Positions 18,036-27,654 are shown, counted from the stretch's first letter. The stretch: DNA of 64,000 nucleotides from Mesorhizobium sp. B2-7-1 (GCF_006440735.1 NZ_VFUA01000015.1:25529-89528); one strand, 5' to 3'. A program made the numbers and translations. The notes: generated by a model from the letters alone, not told the origin.

Positions 18036-18478
18036 ATGCCCCGCACGCGGGTCAGTTTCGAGATGCGGCAGAAGGCTCGCTCGCTTCGGCTCCATGCGAC
18101 GAAGGCGGAGTCGTTGCTGTGGTACGAATTGCGGGAATTGAAGGCTGATGGCCTGAAGTCAGGCGGCAATCGCCGATCGGCCCGCACATTGTCGATTTCG
18201 TTTGCCCGTCGGTCAAACTCATCGTGGAGGTCGACGGCGACCTGCATGAAACCGAGGCCGGCAAGCGTCACGACGCGAATCGTTACTCCTATTTGCGGTC
18301 GCTCGGCTACGTCATTCTCCGGATCGACGAACCGGATGTCATCAACAGTGCATGGCATGTGGCGCAGTTCGTTAAAGAAAAGGCCGAGCGTGTCGCCGGC
18401 GACCCCACCCGACCGCTTCGCGGCCACCCTCCCCTCAAGGGGGAGGGGGACGCTGGCGCAGCGGAGGAAATAGCATGA
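18036..18478 (+). pseudogene. DUF559 endonuclease-domain protein, frameshifted
   Basis: The first part, from the ATG at 18036 (behind aggaggagga), reads as the start of a DUF559 domain (MRQKARSLRLHATKAESLLWYEL). After GLK at 18156-18158 the homologous sequence continues in another frame: QSPIGPHIVDFVCPS, then LIVEVDGDLHETEAG and RYSYLRSLGYVILRI. One missing T, turning a TTC into TC at 18158-18160, explains the break exactly, since family members read K-F-R-R-Q at this point. DUF559 has the restriction-endonuclease-like (Vsr-related) fold with the acidic/His motif seen in EVDGDLHE. The gene would be inactive as written unless the base is an assembly error. It overlaps the next gene's start by a few bases in the shifted frame. 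Confidence 0.85.
18398..18453 (-). repeat. Right inverted repeat of the DUF559 cassette
   Basis: Read on the reverse strand this 56-base element begins gcgtccccctcccccttgag and ends tcgggtggggtcgcc, matching the left copy at 17921-17979 except in the short central hairpin and the C-run length. It overlaps the 3' end of the shifted DUF559 frame, adding the residues PTRPLRGHPPLKGEGD to it. Confidence 0.85.
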
Positions 18479-19644
18479 CAAATCCAGCCGAAATTCTTGG
18501 CCTGCCGAAGCCCGCCTGGGCGGCGGACGAGGTCGGCATGCTCTATGACATGGCGTCCCGCTTCATGGCCGAAGAGATTGCGCCGCGCTACGACGAGTTC
18601 GAGAAGAACGAGATGTTCGACCGCGAGAGCTGGCTGAAGGCGGGGGCCGCCGGCTTGCTTTGCGCCTCGATGCCGGAGAAATACGGCGGCTCGGGCGGCA
18701 CCTTCGCGCATGAGAGCGCCATCATCGAGGCGATCGGCCACGTCGGCGTCGACGGCTTCGGCATCGGCCTGCACAACTCGATCGTGGCACCCTACATCCT
18801 GCATTACGGCTCCGAGGAGCAGAAGCAGAAATGGCTGCCCAAGCTGGCGAGCGGCGAGCTGATCGGGGCCATCGCCATGACGGAACCTGGCGCCGGCTCC
18901 GACCTGCAGGGCGTCAAGACCCGCGCCGAGAAGGACGGCAACCACTATAAGATCAGCGGCTCGAAGACCTTCATCACCAACGGCCAGCTCGCCAATCTGA
19001 TCATCGTCGTCACCAAGACCGATCCGGACAAGGGCGCCAAAGGCACCTCGCTGATCGTCGTCGAGACCGACGAGGTCGAGGGCTTCGAGCGCGGCCGCAA
19101 CCTCGACAAGATCGGGCTGAAATCGAACGACACGTCCGAGCTGTTCTTCAACGACGTCCGCGTGCCGACCTCGAACCTGCTCGGCCACGAGGAAGGCAAG
19201 GGCTTCGTCCAGCTAATGCAGCAACTGCCGCAGGAGCGGCTGCAGATCGGCACCGGGGCGATCGCCATGATCGAGCGGGCGCTGGCGCTCACCATCGACT
19301 ACGTCAAGGAACGCAAGGCCTTCGGCAAGGCGGTCATCGATTTCCAGAACACCCAGTTCAAGCTGGCCGAATTGAAGACCGAGGCCACGATCGGCCGCGT
19401 CTTCTACAATGACTGCGTCGCCCGCCACATCGATGGCGGCCTCGACCCGGTCACCGCCTCGATGGCCAAGTACTGGCTATCCGACCTGCAGGGCAAAGTC
19501 GTCGACGAATGCCTTCAACTGCATGGCGGCTATGGCTACATGAATGAATATCCGATCGCCCGCATGTACCGCGACGCCCGCGTCCAGCGCATCTATGGCG
19601 GCACCAACGAGATCATGAAATTGCTGATCGGGCGCTCCCTGTGA
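18475..19644 (+). CDS. Acyl-CoA dehydrogenase (long-chain type)
   Basis: The 389-residue protein is a standard-length acyl-CoA dehydrogenase (AMTEPGAGSDLQGVKT and KTFITNGQLANLIIV segments, residues 134-180). The C-terminal signature reads IYGGTNEIMKLLIGRSL, with G where short- and medium-chain enzymes have the catalytic Glu; instead E254 in LPQERL lies where long-chain and isovaleryl-CoA dehydrogenases place their base. That makes a long-chain-like or branched-chain substrate more likely than medium-chain. A gcggaggaa site precedes the ATG. It follows the DUF559 cassette and precedes the thiolase by 33 bases. Confidence 0.92.
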   Translation: MTNPAEILGLPKPAWAADEVGMLYDMASRFMAEEIAPRYDEFEKNEMFDRESWLKAGAAGLLCASMPEKYGGSGGTFAHESAIIEAIGHVGVDGFGIGLHNSIVAPYILHYGSEEQKQKWLPKLASGELIGAIAMTEPGAGSDLQGVKTRAEKDGNHYKISGSKTFITNGQLANLIIVVTKTDPDKGAKGTSLIVVETDEVEGFERGRNLDKIGLKSNDTSELFFNDVRVPTSNLLGHEEGKGFVQLMQQLPQERLQIGTGAIAMIERALALTIDYVKERKAFGKAVIDFQNTQFKLAELKTEATIGRVFYNDCVARHIDGGLDPVTASMAKYWLSDLQGKVVDECLQLHGGYGYMNEYPIARMYRDARVQRIYGGTNEIMKLLIGRSL

Positions 19645-19677
19645 GCGCGGCGGCCGGCAAAGCCAAGGAGCACCAAA

Positions 19678-20886
19678 GTGACTGAGGCTTACGTCTACGA
19701 CGCCGTGCGCACGCCGCGCGGCAAGGGCAAGAAGGATGGCTCGCTGCATGAGGTGCCAGCGGTGCGGCTCGCCGCAAGGACGCTGGAAGCGCTGCGCGAC
19801 CGCAACGGGCTCGACACCGGCAATGTCGACGACATCATCTTCGGCTGCGTCGACCCGGTCGGCGAGGCTGGCTCGGTCATTCCGCGCGCCGCGGCCTTCG
19901 AAGCCGGCTACGACACCAAGGCGCCCGGCATGCAGATCTCGCGCTTCTGCGCCTCGGGCCTCGACGCCATCAATTTCGGCGCCGCCAAGATCGCGCAGGG
20001 CGCGGACGAGATCGTCATTGCCGGCGGCGTCGAATCCATGTCGCGCGTCGGCATGGGCATGTCGGGCGGCGCCTGGTTCATGGACCCGTCGGTTGGCCTG
20101 CCCGGCTGGTTCGTGCCGCAGGGCATCTCGGCCGACCTGATCGCCACGAAATACGGCTTTTCCCGCGACGACGTCGACGCCTATGCGGTCGAGAGCCAGA
20201 AGCGTGCGGCCAAGGCCTGGGGCGAGGGCCGCTTCAAGAATTCGGTGATCCCGATCAAGGACCAGAATGGACTCTTGATCCTCGACCATGACGAGCACAT
20301 GCGGCCCTCGACCGACATGCAGTCGCTGGCCTCGCTCAACCCGTCCTTCGTCATGCCCGGCGAGATGGGCGGCTTCGACGCGGTCGCCGTGCAGAAGCAT
20401 CCGGAAGTCGAGGAGGTCAATCACGTCCACCACGCCGGCAATTCCTCCGGCATCGTCGACGGCGCCGCCGCCGTGCTGCTCGGCTCCAAGAAGGCTGGCA
20501 AGGCGATGGGGCTCAAGCCCCGCGCCCGCATCCGCGCTTTCGCCAATATCGGCTCGGAACCGGTGCTGATGCTGACCGGTCCGGTCGACGTCACCGAGAA
20601 GCTGTTGAAGCGCGCCAAGATGAAGCTGTCGGACATTGACCTGTTCGAGCTCAACGAGGCTTTCGCCTCGGTCGTGCTGCGCTACATGCAGGCGTTCGAG
20701 ATCCCGCATGACCAGATCAACGTCAACGGTGGGGCGATCGCCATGGGTCATCCGCTCGGCGCCACCGGCGCCATGATCCTGGGCACGGTGCTGGACGAGC
20801 TGGAGCGCCGCGACCTCAACACCGCGCTTGTCACGCTCTGCATCGGCGCCGGCATGGGCACCGCCACCATCATCGAACGCGTCTGA
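19678..20886 (+). CDS. fadA: Acetyl-CoA C-acyltransferase (thiolase)
   Basis: The 402-residue thiolase has all catalytic residues: C91 in [11 protein letters not shown]358 in [11 protein letters not shown] and C388 in TLCIGAGMG. It cleaves 3-ketoacyl-CoA to acetyl-CoA and a shortened acyl-CoA. The start is a GTG preceded by aaggag at proper spacing. It lies 33 bases after the dehydrogenase and 13 bases before the FadJ-type gene, matching a fadA-fadJ pair. The fadA symbol reflects context; a degradative acetyl-CoA acetyltransferase acting on short chains is also possible. Confidence 0.92.
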   Translation: MTEAYVYDAVRTPRGKGKKDGSLHEVPAVRLAARTLEALRDRNGLDTGNVDDIIFGCVDPVGEAGSVIPRAAAFEAGYDTKAPGMQISRFCASGLDAINFGAAKIAQGADEIVIAGGVESMSRVGMGMSGGAWFMDPSVGLPGWFVPQGISADLIATKYGFSRDDVDAYAVESQKRAAKAWGEGRFKNSVIPIKDQNGLLILDHDEHMRPSTDMQSLASLNPSFVMPGEMGGFDAVAVQKHPEVEEVNHVHHAGNSSGIVDGAAAVLLGSKKAGKAMGLKPRARIRAFANIGSEPVLMLTGPVDVTEKLLKRAKMKLSDIDLFELNEAFASVVLRYMQAFEIPHDQINVNGGAIAMGHPLGATGAMILGTVLDELERRDLNTALVTLCIGAGMGTATIIERV

Positions 20887-20899
20887 GGGAGACAAGAAG

Positions 20900-23119
20900 A
20901 TGAGCTACACCAATTTCACCCTCGACGTGGACGCCGACGGCATTGCTTTGATCACCTGGGACATGCCGGACCGTTCTATGAACGTGTTCACCGAGGAGGT
21001 GATGCGCGAGCTGAACGCCATCGTCGATAAGGTGGCCGGCGATGCCGCCATCACGGGCGCGGTCATCACCTCGGGTAAGGACTCCTTCTCCGGCGGCGCC
21101 GACATCACCATGCTGCAGAAGATGCTGGCGACCTTCGCCGTCGACAAGGAGAAGGATCTCGACAAGGCGGCCAGGGCGCTGTTCGAGAATGCGGGCTATA
21201 TGACTGGGCTGTTCCGCAAGATCGAGACATGCGGGAAACCGTGGGTCTCGGCGATCAACGGCACCTGCATGGGCGGCGCCTTCGAGATGTCGCTTGCCTG
21301 CCATGGCCGCGTCGCGGCCGATTCCGACAAGGTGAAGATGGCGCTGCCCGAAGTGAAGATCGGCATCTTCCCCGGCGCCGGCGGAACCCAGCGCGTGCCG
21401 CGGCTGACCGACCAGCAGCAGGCGCTGCAGATGCTGACCACCGGCCAGAACCTTTCGCCGCAGAAGGCGAAGCAGATGGGCCTGATCCACGAGATCGCGG
21501 AGCCGAAGAAACTGGTCGAGACCGCCAAGGCGATGATCAGGAACGGCCTGAAGCCGGTAGCGCCCTGGGACGAGAAGGGTTTCAAGCTGCCGGGCGGTCC
21601 GATCTATTCGGCGGCCGGCGCAAATCTCTGGCCGCCGGCCATCGCCATCCTGCGCCGCGAGACCTACGGCAATTATCCGGCCGCGGCCGCGATCCTGAAA
21701 TGCGTCTATGAAGGCCTGCTGGTGCCGTTCGACACCGCGCTCAGGATCGAGCAGCGCTATTTCACCGAGATCATGCAGTCGAAGGAAGCGGCGGCGATGA
21801 TCCGCTCGCTGTTCCTCTCGCTGCAAGAACTGAACAAGGGCGCGCGCCGCCCCGCCGGCGTGCCCGACACCAAGTTCAAGAAGATCGGCATCCTCGGCGC
21901 CGGCTTCATGGGTGCCGGCATCGCCTATGTCACCGCACGCGCCGGAATCCCGGTGGTACTGCTCGACCGCGATCTGCCCTCGGCCGAGAAGGGCAAGGCG
22001 CATTCCGACGGCCTGATGGCCGACCAGGTCAAGAAGGGCCGTGCCAAGCCGGAGGACAAGGACAAGCTCCTGTCGCTGATCACGCCGACGGCGGACTATG
22101 CCGACCTTGCCGGCTGCGATCTCGTCGTCGAGGCGGTCTTCGAGGATTCGGGCGTCAAGAAGGATGCCACCGAGAAGGCCGAAGCGGCGCTGAAGTCGTC
22201 GGCGATCTTCGCTTCGAACACGTCCACGATCCCGATCACCGCGCTGGCGAAGAATTCGGCGCGGCCAAAAAGCTTCATCGGCATCCACTTCTTCTCGCCG
22301 GTCGACAAGATGATGCTGGTCGAGATCATCCTCGGCAAGAAGACGGGCGACAAGGCCCTGGCCGTCGCCTTCGACTTCGTGCGCGCCATCAAGAAGACGC
22401 CGATCGTCGTCAACGACACGCGCGGCTTCTACGTCAACCGCTGCGTGCTGCGCTACATGTCGGAAGCCTATAAGATGCTGATTGAAGGTGTGCCTGCGCC
22501 GATGATCGAGAATGCCGCCAAGGCTGCCGGCATGCCGGTCGGGCCGCTGGCGCTGACCGACGAGACCGCCGTCGACCTTGCCCAGAAGATCATGAAGCAG
22601 ACCATCAGAGATCTCGGCGAAAAGGCCGTCGATCCCAGGCAGATGGCGCTGATCAACACCATGGTCGACACGCATGGCCGCTTCGGCCGCAAGAACGGCA
22701 AAGGCTTCTACGACTATCCGGCCAAACCGGCGAAGAAGAAGCTGTGGCCGGGCCTGAAGGACCTCTATCCGCAGCTGAACCCCGAGAAGGTCGACTATGA
22801 GGAGCTGAAAGAGCGGCTGCTGGTCACCATCGCGCTGGAAGCGGCACGCGTGATGGAAGAGGGTATCGTCACCGATCCACGCGAAGCCGATGTCGGCTCG
22901 ATCCTCGCCTTCGGCTTCGCGCCCTTCACCGGCGGCGCGCTGTCCTATATCGACGGCATCGGCGCCAAGCGTTTCGTCAAGATCGCCAAGGGTCTGCAGA
23001 AGAAGTACGGCGCCGAGTTCAAGGCGCCGAAGCTTCTCCTCGACATGGCCGAGAAGGGCGAGACCTTCTACCAGCGCTTCGACCCCTACCAGAAGGGCGA
23101 GGTCAAGCAGGCGGCCTGA
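20900..23119 (+). CDS. fadJ: Bifunctional enoyl-CoA hydratase / 3-hydroxyacyl-CoA dehydrogenase
   Basis: The 739-residue protein fuses an enoyl-CoA hydratase domain (residues 1-~190, with both catalytic glutamates E129 in GGAFEM and E151 in LPEVKIG) to an NAD-binding 3-hydroxyacyl-CoA dehydrogenase (Rossmann motif [13 protein letters not shown] near 335, catalytic H463 and E475 in [15 protein letters not shown]). It performs the middle two steps of beta-oxidation. The ATG at 20900 follows gagggagac; the open frame extends upstream into the thiolase without a signal. It is complete and in frame, and completes the beta-oxidation cycle encoded by this operon. Confidence 0.94.
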   Translation: MSYTNFTLDVDADGIALITWDMPDRSMNVFTEEVMRELNAIVDKVAGDAAITGAVITSGKDSFSGGADITMLQKMLATFAVDKEKDLDKAARALFENAGYMTGLFRKIETCGKPWVSAINGTCMGGAFEMSLACHGRVAADSDKVKMALPEVKIGIFPGAGGTQRVPRLTDQQQALQMLTTGQNLSPQKAKQMGLIHEIAEPKKLVETAKAMIRNGLKPVAPWDEKGFKLPGGPIYSAAGANLWPPAIAILRRETYGNYPAAAAILKCVYEGLLVPFDTALRIEQRYFTEIMQSKEAAAMIRSLFLSLQELNKGARRPAGVPDTKFKKIGILGAGFMGAGIAYVTARAGIPVVLLDRDLPSAEKGKAHSDGLMADQVKKGRAKPEDKDKLLSLITPTADYADLAGCDLVVEAVFEDSGVKKDATEKAEAALKSSAIFASNTSTIPITALAKNSARPKSFIGIHFFSPVDKMMLVEIILGKKTGDKALAVAFDFVRAIKKTPIVVNDTRGFYVNRCVLRYMSEAYKMLIEGVPAPMIENAAKAAGMPVGPLALTDETAVDLAQKIMKQTIRDLGEKAVDPRQMALINTMVDTHGRFGRKNGKGFYDYPAKPAKKKLWPGLKDLYPQLNPEKVDYEELKERLLVTIALEAARVMEEGIVTDPREADVGSILAFGFAPFTGGALSYIDGIGAKRFVKIAKGLQKKYGAEFKAPKLLLDMAEKGETFYQRFDPYQKGEVKQAA

Positions 23120-23132
23120 CGAACTAGGATGT

Positions 23133-23670
23133 ATGTCTGGGGGCGAAATGGCCCGCACCATGGCCACGGCGTCGAGCCGTGGCCCCTATAGGGTCGGCGA
23201 CGGCAGCCGGCTGGCCTTTCGCTGTCTGCCGATCGACATCGATTTCAACCTGCATCTGAACAACGCCCGCTACATGATGCTGGCCGATCTCGGCCGCATC
23301 GACATCTTCCTGCGCGTCGGGCTCATCGCGCTTGCGCGCAAGAATGGCTGGGCGCCGATGATCGGCGGGCTGCAGGTGGCCTATGTGCGCGAGATCAAGC
23401 TGTGGCGCCGCTTCGAGGTGGTGTCGTCGATCGAGACCTGAAGGCACGGCCGTCATCGGCAGGCACCGTTTCGTCCTCGACGGCGGCGAGACGGCGGCGC
23501 TGATCCTGACCACCGGCGGCGTCTATGACCGTGGCGGCCGCCGCTTCCTCGACATCGACGAGGTCGTCGCGGCGCTCGGTCACGCCGCCAGCCCACGCCC
23601 GCCGACCGAAGCCGAGCGGGCGTTCATGCTTTCGCACCGGAATTTGCGCGAACAGGCCAAGGCGGCCTGA
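23133..23670 (+). pseudogene. Acyl-CoA thioesterase (hotdog fold, THEM6-like), frameshifted
   Basis: The first ~103 codons encode a hotdog thioesterase beginning near YRVGDGSRLAFRCLPIDID with FNLHLNNARYMMLADLGRID, then stop at 23439-23441 after VVSSIET. The homologous remainder (EGTAVIGRHRFVLDGGETAAL through HRNLREQAKAA) continues in another frame to 23670. The shift equals one extra or two missing bases around acctgaagg; restoring a Trp codon (ACC TGG GAA GGC) would repair it. The start could be the ATG at 23133 or at 23148 (MARTM). Position 13 bases after fadJ suggests it releases free fatty acid or CoA in the same pathway. Decay and sequencing error cannot be told apart here. Confidence 0.8.
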
Positions 23671-23678
23671 TCGCGCTT

Positions 23679-23778
23679 GGAGCAATTCCAGGAAAAGTGC
23701 GTCGCGGTTTTCCGTCCGGAATTGCGTCAAAACAAGGAGATGGAGCGGTTCGCCGGTTCCGTGAAACGGTGAAACGCC
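23679..23778. repeat. Mesorhizobium-type intergenic palindromic repeat, copy 1
   Basis: A full-length copy (about 100 bases) starts ggagcaattccaggaaaagt and contains the pairing segments ggttttccgtccggaattgc, then agcggttcgccgg and gtgaaacggtgaaacg. The first half folds as gcaattcc...ggaattgc. It lies just after the thioesterase gene. Confidence 0.85.
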
Positions 23779-23784
23779 CTCAGC

Positions 23785-25434
23785 TCATTCCGCCTTGCCG
23801 AGCAGGAAGTCGGCCACCTCGTCCGAAAAGACCATCAGATCGTCATCAAAGGCGACAACGGCCCGCCTGCCTTGCGGATCCGGCCGTCCGGCAGGCATCC
23901 CGTGCGCCACAAGCGCTGCGGCGCAACCCACCCAGTCGCCACCGGGTTCGGGCTCGTTGACCGATGCCCAGCCGAGCGTTCCACGCACGTCGCCGCCGAA
24001 GCCATGCTTCTCTTTCCAGTCCGCGCCGTACTCCAGCAGGAAGACCGTGAGGTCAGTATCGCCGCGAAAGACGGCATGGTTCAGCGCCGAGGCGTCCCAG
24101 TCGCCGCCGCGCCGGGCGATCGGCCAACCGAGCCTGACCATCGCCTTCACCGCGTCGCCGCAGCCTTGCGCGGCAAGCTCGGGCAGAAGCCGCAATTGCT
24201 GGTCCGACAGCGAAGCCGGCAGGTCGGGCCGGCGAGCCTTGATCGCGCGCGCCGTCGTCTCGTCGCCGGCCGCGCAGGCGGCGATGAAGCGCTCATCGTC
24301 GGGAAGCGGGGCGTCGTCTCCAGCTTGCCGCAGCAGCGCGGCTACATCCGGCAGCCCGAAGCGCAAGGCGACCTGATAGGCGCTCAAACCCTCGGGCGTT
24401 CGCGCCGACGGGTCGGCACCGGCGCCAAGCAGCGCTTCGATATGCGCCGGCGAACGTCGCCGCCGGATCGCCCACAGAAGCGGCCTGCCCCAGTCGGAGG
24501 TCGGCTGGCTGCCGGCTGGTTCGTTCGGATCCGCATCCGGCGCGGCAAGCAGCAGGTTCAGCGCCTCCAGCCTGTCGAGATCCAGCACACGATAAAGCGC
24601 ATTGGAGCCGGTGACACGAGCGCCGGCCGCAAGCAGGAGCCGGGTACAGGCCGGGTTCTCCAGCGAGTGGTAGAGCGACTCGCCGTCATTCGGATCTGCG
24701 CCGGCATCGAGCAGCAGCTTGGTCATGACCGGGTCGTGGTTCTGCCCGGCCGCGCCGTAGAGCGCCGACAATGGATATTGGTCCGAAGGCTTCGCCAGCG
24801 AGGCCGGCGGCCTGCGGCTGCCGGTCGCCTGATTGGGATCGGCGCTGGCCTCGATGAGCAGTCTGGCGGCGGCGTGAAGCGCGTCGCGAAAGCGCGGCAG
24901 CCGCACCAGGCTCGAATGGGTCACGGCCACCAGCGGCGGCAGGTTCAGCGGGCCGCCCGGGCGGTTGAGCCAGCCGGCGTCCCGCTTCGTCGCCTCCTGC
25001 AATGCCGTCTCGTCGCCGACCGCGCAGGCCAGATAGGCGTCGCCCCGGACGAGGTCGGGATGGTCTTCGGCCATGCGCGCGGCGGCCTCGGGGTGCGCCC
25101 GGTCGGTGCTGCCGGTGATGTCCCCGGCATAGACGAGTCCCGCCCAGTTGCGGATCGAGGCGGCGCGGTCGGCGCCATAGGCGCGCTGCGCGGCGACGAA
25201 GCTGTCGAGGTCGCGCCAGGACGGGAAGCCGTATTCGCGCGCCAGGCAGGACTGGGCGTCATGCAGGCGAAGGCCGAGCGCCGCGATTGCCGTATCGTCC
25301 CTGCCCGCCGCTGAAGGCAGGCTTTGGCGAAAGCGGGCGAGCGCGTCCGGCTCGCCGCGCCGGTAGGCCGCGAGCAGGTCCTTGGCCTGTTTCTTCAACA
25401 GGTCGAGATTGGGACGGTTGGGGAGTTGGTTCAT
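23785..25434 (-). CDS. Ankyrin-repeat protein
   Basis: The 549-residue protein has a N-terminal segment typical of ankyrin proteins in Rhizobiales (LLKKQAKDLLAAYRRGEPDALARFRQ) and then several ankyrin repeats, e.g. HDPVMTKLLLDAGADPND, RSPAHIEALLGAGADPSA, and DLTVFLLEYGADWKE. There is no signal peptide or membrane segment, so it should be cytoplasmic and act through protein binding. The ATG at 25432-25434 is preceded by ggagg on the coding strand; the frame extends 16 codons upstream without a site. It is a single gene in its orientation and the partner is unknown. Confidence 0.85.
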   Translation of the reverse strand: MNQLPNRPNLDLLKKQAKDLLAAYRRGEPDALARFRQSLPSAAGRDDTAIAALGLRLHDAQSCLAREYGFPSWRDLDSFVAAQRAYGADRAASIRNWAGLVYAGDITGSTDRAHPEAAARMAEDHPDLVRGDAYLACAVGDETALQEATKRDAGWLNRPGGPLNLPPLVAVTHSSLVRLPRFRDALHAAARLLIEASADPNQATGSRRPPASLAKPSDQYPLSALYGAAGQNHDPVMTKLLLDAGADPNDGESLYHSLENPACTRLLLAAGARVTGSNALYRVLDLDRLEALNLLLAAPDADPNEPAGSQPTSDWGRPLLWAIRRRRSPAHIEALLGAGADPSARTPEGLSAYQVALRFGLPDVAALLRQAGDDAPLPDDERFIAACAAGDETTARAIKARRPDLPASLSDQQLRLLPELAAQGCGDAVKAMVRLGWPIARRGGDWDASALNHAVFRGDTDLTVFLLEYGADWKEKHGFGGDVRGTLGWASVNEPEPGGDWVGCAAALVAHGMPAGRPDPQGRRAVVAFDDDLMVFSDEVADFLLGKAE

Positions 25435-25713
25435 GAAAACCTCCGTGCGTTCTTCGCCGAAGGTCCGCAAATCCGGCTGCACAAAGGTTTGGCTGTCAGC
25501 TCATCGAAGCAAGTGGGTTCAACCCTTCCCGCGGACCCGGATGCGGCCTGCACCGCGGGCCGGACCTTAGGGGCATTCAGCGTCCAAGGTCAATCCGGCG
25601 CGGTCGCCGCCGGCCCGATCACGCTTTCATGAGCAGGGCGCCGCCAGCTTTTTTGCAATAGGCCGGAATGATAGATTAGCTATCGCTAACGGAAGTGTTG
25701 AGGAGCGATTATC

Positions 25714-26017
25714 ATGCGCATGATGCTGAAAGTTACCGTTCCGACCGTCGAAGGCAACAAGGCACTCAAGGATGGCAGCATGGGGAAGTTCATCGAACAC
25801 ACCCTGTCCGAGCTTAAGCCGGAGGCCGCCTACTTCACCGCCGAAAAGGGGTCAACGAACGGCTTACCTGTTCGTCGACATAAAGGACAGTTCCGACATG
25901 CCGCATTTCGGCGAGCGGTTCTTCCTGGCTTTCAACGCCGCCGTGGATTTCGTGCCGGTCATGAATGCCGAGGAACTCAGGAAAGGCCTGCCGAAGGCCC
26001 TGGCCGGGATCGGATAG
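25714..26017 (+). pseudogene. Small hypothetical protein (~100 residues), frameshifted
   Basis: The ATG at 25714 follows gaggagcg and begins MRMMLKVTVPTVEGNKALKD, then continues to AAYFTAEKG. After aaaagggg (25846-25851) the coding character moves one frame, reading QRTAYLFVDIKDSSDMPHF and on to NAEELRKGLPKALAGIG, stopping at 26017. One extra base in the aaaaggggt run explains it. Intact relatives, as I recall them, are about 95-100 residues, often annotated as hypothetical. Function is unknown. The G-run makes a sequencing indel quite plausible. Confidence 0.72.
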
Positions 26018-26144
26018 GTACTGCGTCCGAACGGGAAGGGGATGGAGCATTCTTAACGATCCGCCGGCTGCGCCGGTGGACAAGGGCGTGACTGCGCGCT
26101 AGACAGGCTTGAGGCATTTTTTCCTGTTTTAAAGGAGAGCGCGC

Positions 26145-26786
26145 GTGCTCTCACACGACCGCGTATGGGCCGCAATCGACGCTCTCGCCGAGCGCTACTC
26201 GCTTTCGGCTTCCGGCCTTGCCCGGCGCGCCGGCCTCGATTCGACGGCCTTCAACAAGTCGAAGCGCCTGTCTTCCGACGGCCGGCCGCGCTGGCCCTCG
26301 ACCGAGTCGCTGGCCAAGATCATCGAAGCCACCGGCGCTTCGCTGGAGGAGTTCACCGGGCTGGTCGAAGGACACGGCGGCGCCTCCCTCGCCCAGCATC
26401 GCAGCGCCGTCCCGCTGCTTGGCTTCGCCCAGGCCGGCGCGGGCGGCTTCTTCGACGATGCCGGCTATCCGGCGGGGCAGGGCTGGGATCTGGTCGAGCT
26501 TCCGGCGCGGGCGACCGAGACGTCCTACGCGCTGCAGGTGCAGGGCGATTCCATGCTACCGCTCTACCGCAACGGCGACGTGCTGATCGTCGAGCCGGGC
26601 GCACCGACGCGCAAGGGCGACCGTGTCGTGGTCAAGACCACGGCCGGCGAGGTGATGGCTAAGGTGCTCGATCGGCAAACGGTGAAATCGATCGTGCTGG
26701 TTTCGCTCAACCCCGCTCACCCGGACCGTGACATCCCGACGCGCGATATCGAATGGGTGGCGCGCATCGTCTGGGCGAGCCAGTAG
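26145..26786 (+). CDS. LexA-like repressor: helix-turn-helix plus S24 peptidase domain
   Basis: The 213-residue protein has a N-terminal Xre-type helix-turn-helix (about residues 10-70) and a C-terminal S24 self-cleavage domain with the catalytic pair S136 (QGDSMLPLYRNGD) and K173 (EVMAKVLDR), 37 residues apart as in LexA. Ala-Gly pairs at 97-100 (FAQAGAGG) stand where a cleavage site could be. The start is GTG at 26145 behind aaaggagag. Such repressors respond to DNA damage or control phage-like genes, but nothing phage-like is nearby. The next gene, a thermonuclease-like protein, begins 10 bases after the stop. Confidence 0.88.
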   Translation: MLSHDRVWAAIDALAERYSLSASGLARRAGLDSTAFNKSKRLSSDGRPRWPSTESLAKIIEATGASLEEFTGLVEGHGGASLAQHRSAVPLLGFAQAGAGGFFDDAGYPAGQGWDLVELPARATETSYALQVQGDSMLPLYRNGDVLIVEPGAPTRKGDRVVVKTTAGEVMAKVLDRQTVKSIVLVSLNPAHPDRDIPTRDIEWVARIVWASQ

Positions 26787-26796
26787 GTCCGGACTG

Positions 26797-27654
26797 GTGC
26801 GGCTTCCTCAAACAGCCCTGGCGGTTCTGGCAATTCCGGTGATGGCGGCGCTCGTCGTTGCCGGCGGCCGCGCAGTCAAAGGCCATGAGAGCACGATCGC
26901 GGTGGATCAGATCGATCCGGACGCGCTTGCAGATCCAGGCACTGAGACGCCGCCGGAAGAGCCGGCGACCTCGGCCATTCCCGCGCCCGCCGCTCCGCAG
27001 CCCCCCGTTCATTCGAGAGCCATCGATCCTGAAACGGTGGCGCCGCCCGCTCTTTCGGACAATCAGCTCGAACGGGTGGAACCGCGCGCGCCGCTCAGCG
27101 ATCTGGCGCTGGCCGGGCCGCCCAAGCCGCCCAAAACGAAGATGCCAGGCGACTGGAACGGCACGAAATTGTTCCAGCCGGTCGCCACCGCCGCCGGGCT
27201 GATCGAATCGAAGGGCTACGCGGTCGCCGTGTCGGGCGTGGATGTCGTCAAGGCGGACGAAACCTGCAGCGACGAGGGCAAGAGCTGGGCCTGCGGCGCG
27301 CGCGCCAGGACAGCGTTCCGCGCCTTCCTGCGTGGCCGTGCCGTCGCCTGCACCGTGCCGCCGGAGGGCGGTCGCCACACCATTTCCGCCGAATGCCATA
27401 TAGGCAATCAGGACATCGGCCAGTGGCTGGTCGAGAATGGCTGGGCGCGCGCCGCGCAAAGCGGTCCCTATGTCGAGGCCGAGAGCAAGGCCCGCACTGC
27501 AAGGAAAGGTATTTTCGGCCCGGCGCCGAGCCTGGACGGCCTGCCGGCGCCTCCGGCCGCGTCAGGGCCGGCGCCGGTGGCGCCGGATTCGATCCTGCCG
27601 GCCGATGGCGGCGCAGTTACGCCGCCAACTGACCAGCCAGCGCCCGCTCAATGA
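26797..27654 (+). CDS. Exported thermonuclease-family (SNase-like) protein
   Basis: The ~285-residue protein has one N-terminal hydrophobic segment ([21 protein letters not shown]), a long Pro/Ala-rich stretch and a C-terminal SNase-like domain ([46 protein letters not shown]). In staphylococcal-type nucleases the WACG..A and WLV..GWA segments are conserved; the key Arg/Glu catalytic set is not clear to me, so activity is uncertain. It should be anchored or secreted. The most likely start is GTG at 26797, 10 bases after the S24 regulator stop. The final 38 bases overlap the end of convergent lysS. Start choice is moderate. Confidence 0.75.
   Translation: MRLPQTALAVLAIPVMAALVVAGGRAVKGHESTIAVDQIDPDALADPGTETPPEEPATSAIPAPAAPQPPVHSRAIDPETVAPPALSDNQLERVEPRAPLSDLALAGPPKPPKTKMPGDWNGTKLFQPVATAAGLIESKGYAVAVSGVDVVKADETCSDEGKSWACGARARTAFRAFLRGRAVACTVPPEGGRHTISAECHIGNQDIGQWLVENGWARAAQSGPYVEAESKARTARKGIFGPAPSLDGLPAPPAASGPAPVAPDSILPADGGAVTPPTDQPAPAQ

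Larger units (their letters stand above)
17921..18453. mobile_element. DUF559 cassette bounded by inverted repeats, inserted in the fatty-acid operon
   Basis: Two long inverted repeats (17921-17979 and 18398-18453) bracket a single gene for a DUF559 endonuclease-fold protein. Outside the repeats only about 10 bases remain to the upstream stop and 21 to the downstream start, so removing the unit would restore a tight operon. This looks like a discrete inserted unit. There is no transposase, and I could not identify a target-site duplication with confidence; mobility is therefore inferred from structure. Confidence 0.6.

Noticed and set aside
20870..23167. Long minus-strand open frame of 765 codons opposite fadJ
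   Set aside because: The plus-strand gene has all catalytic residues of both enzymes; the antisense frame is a compositional shadow.
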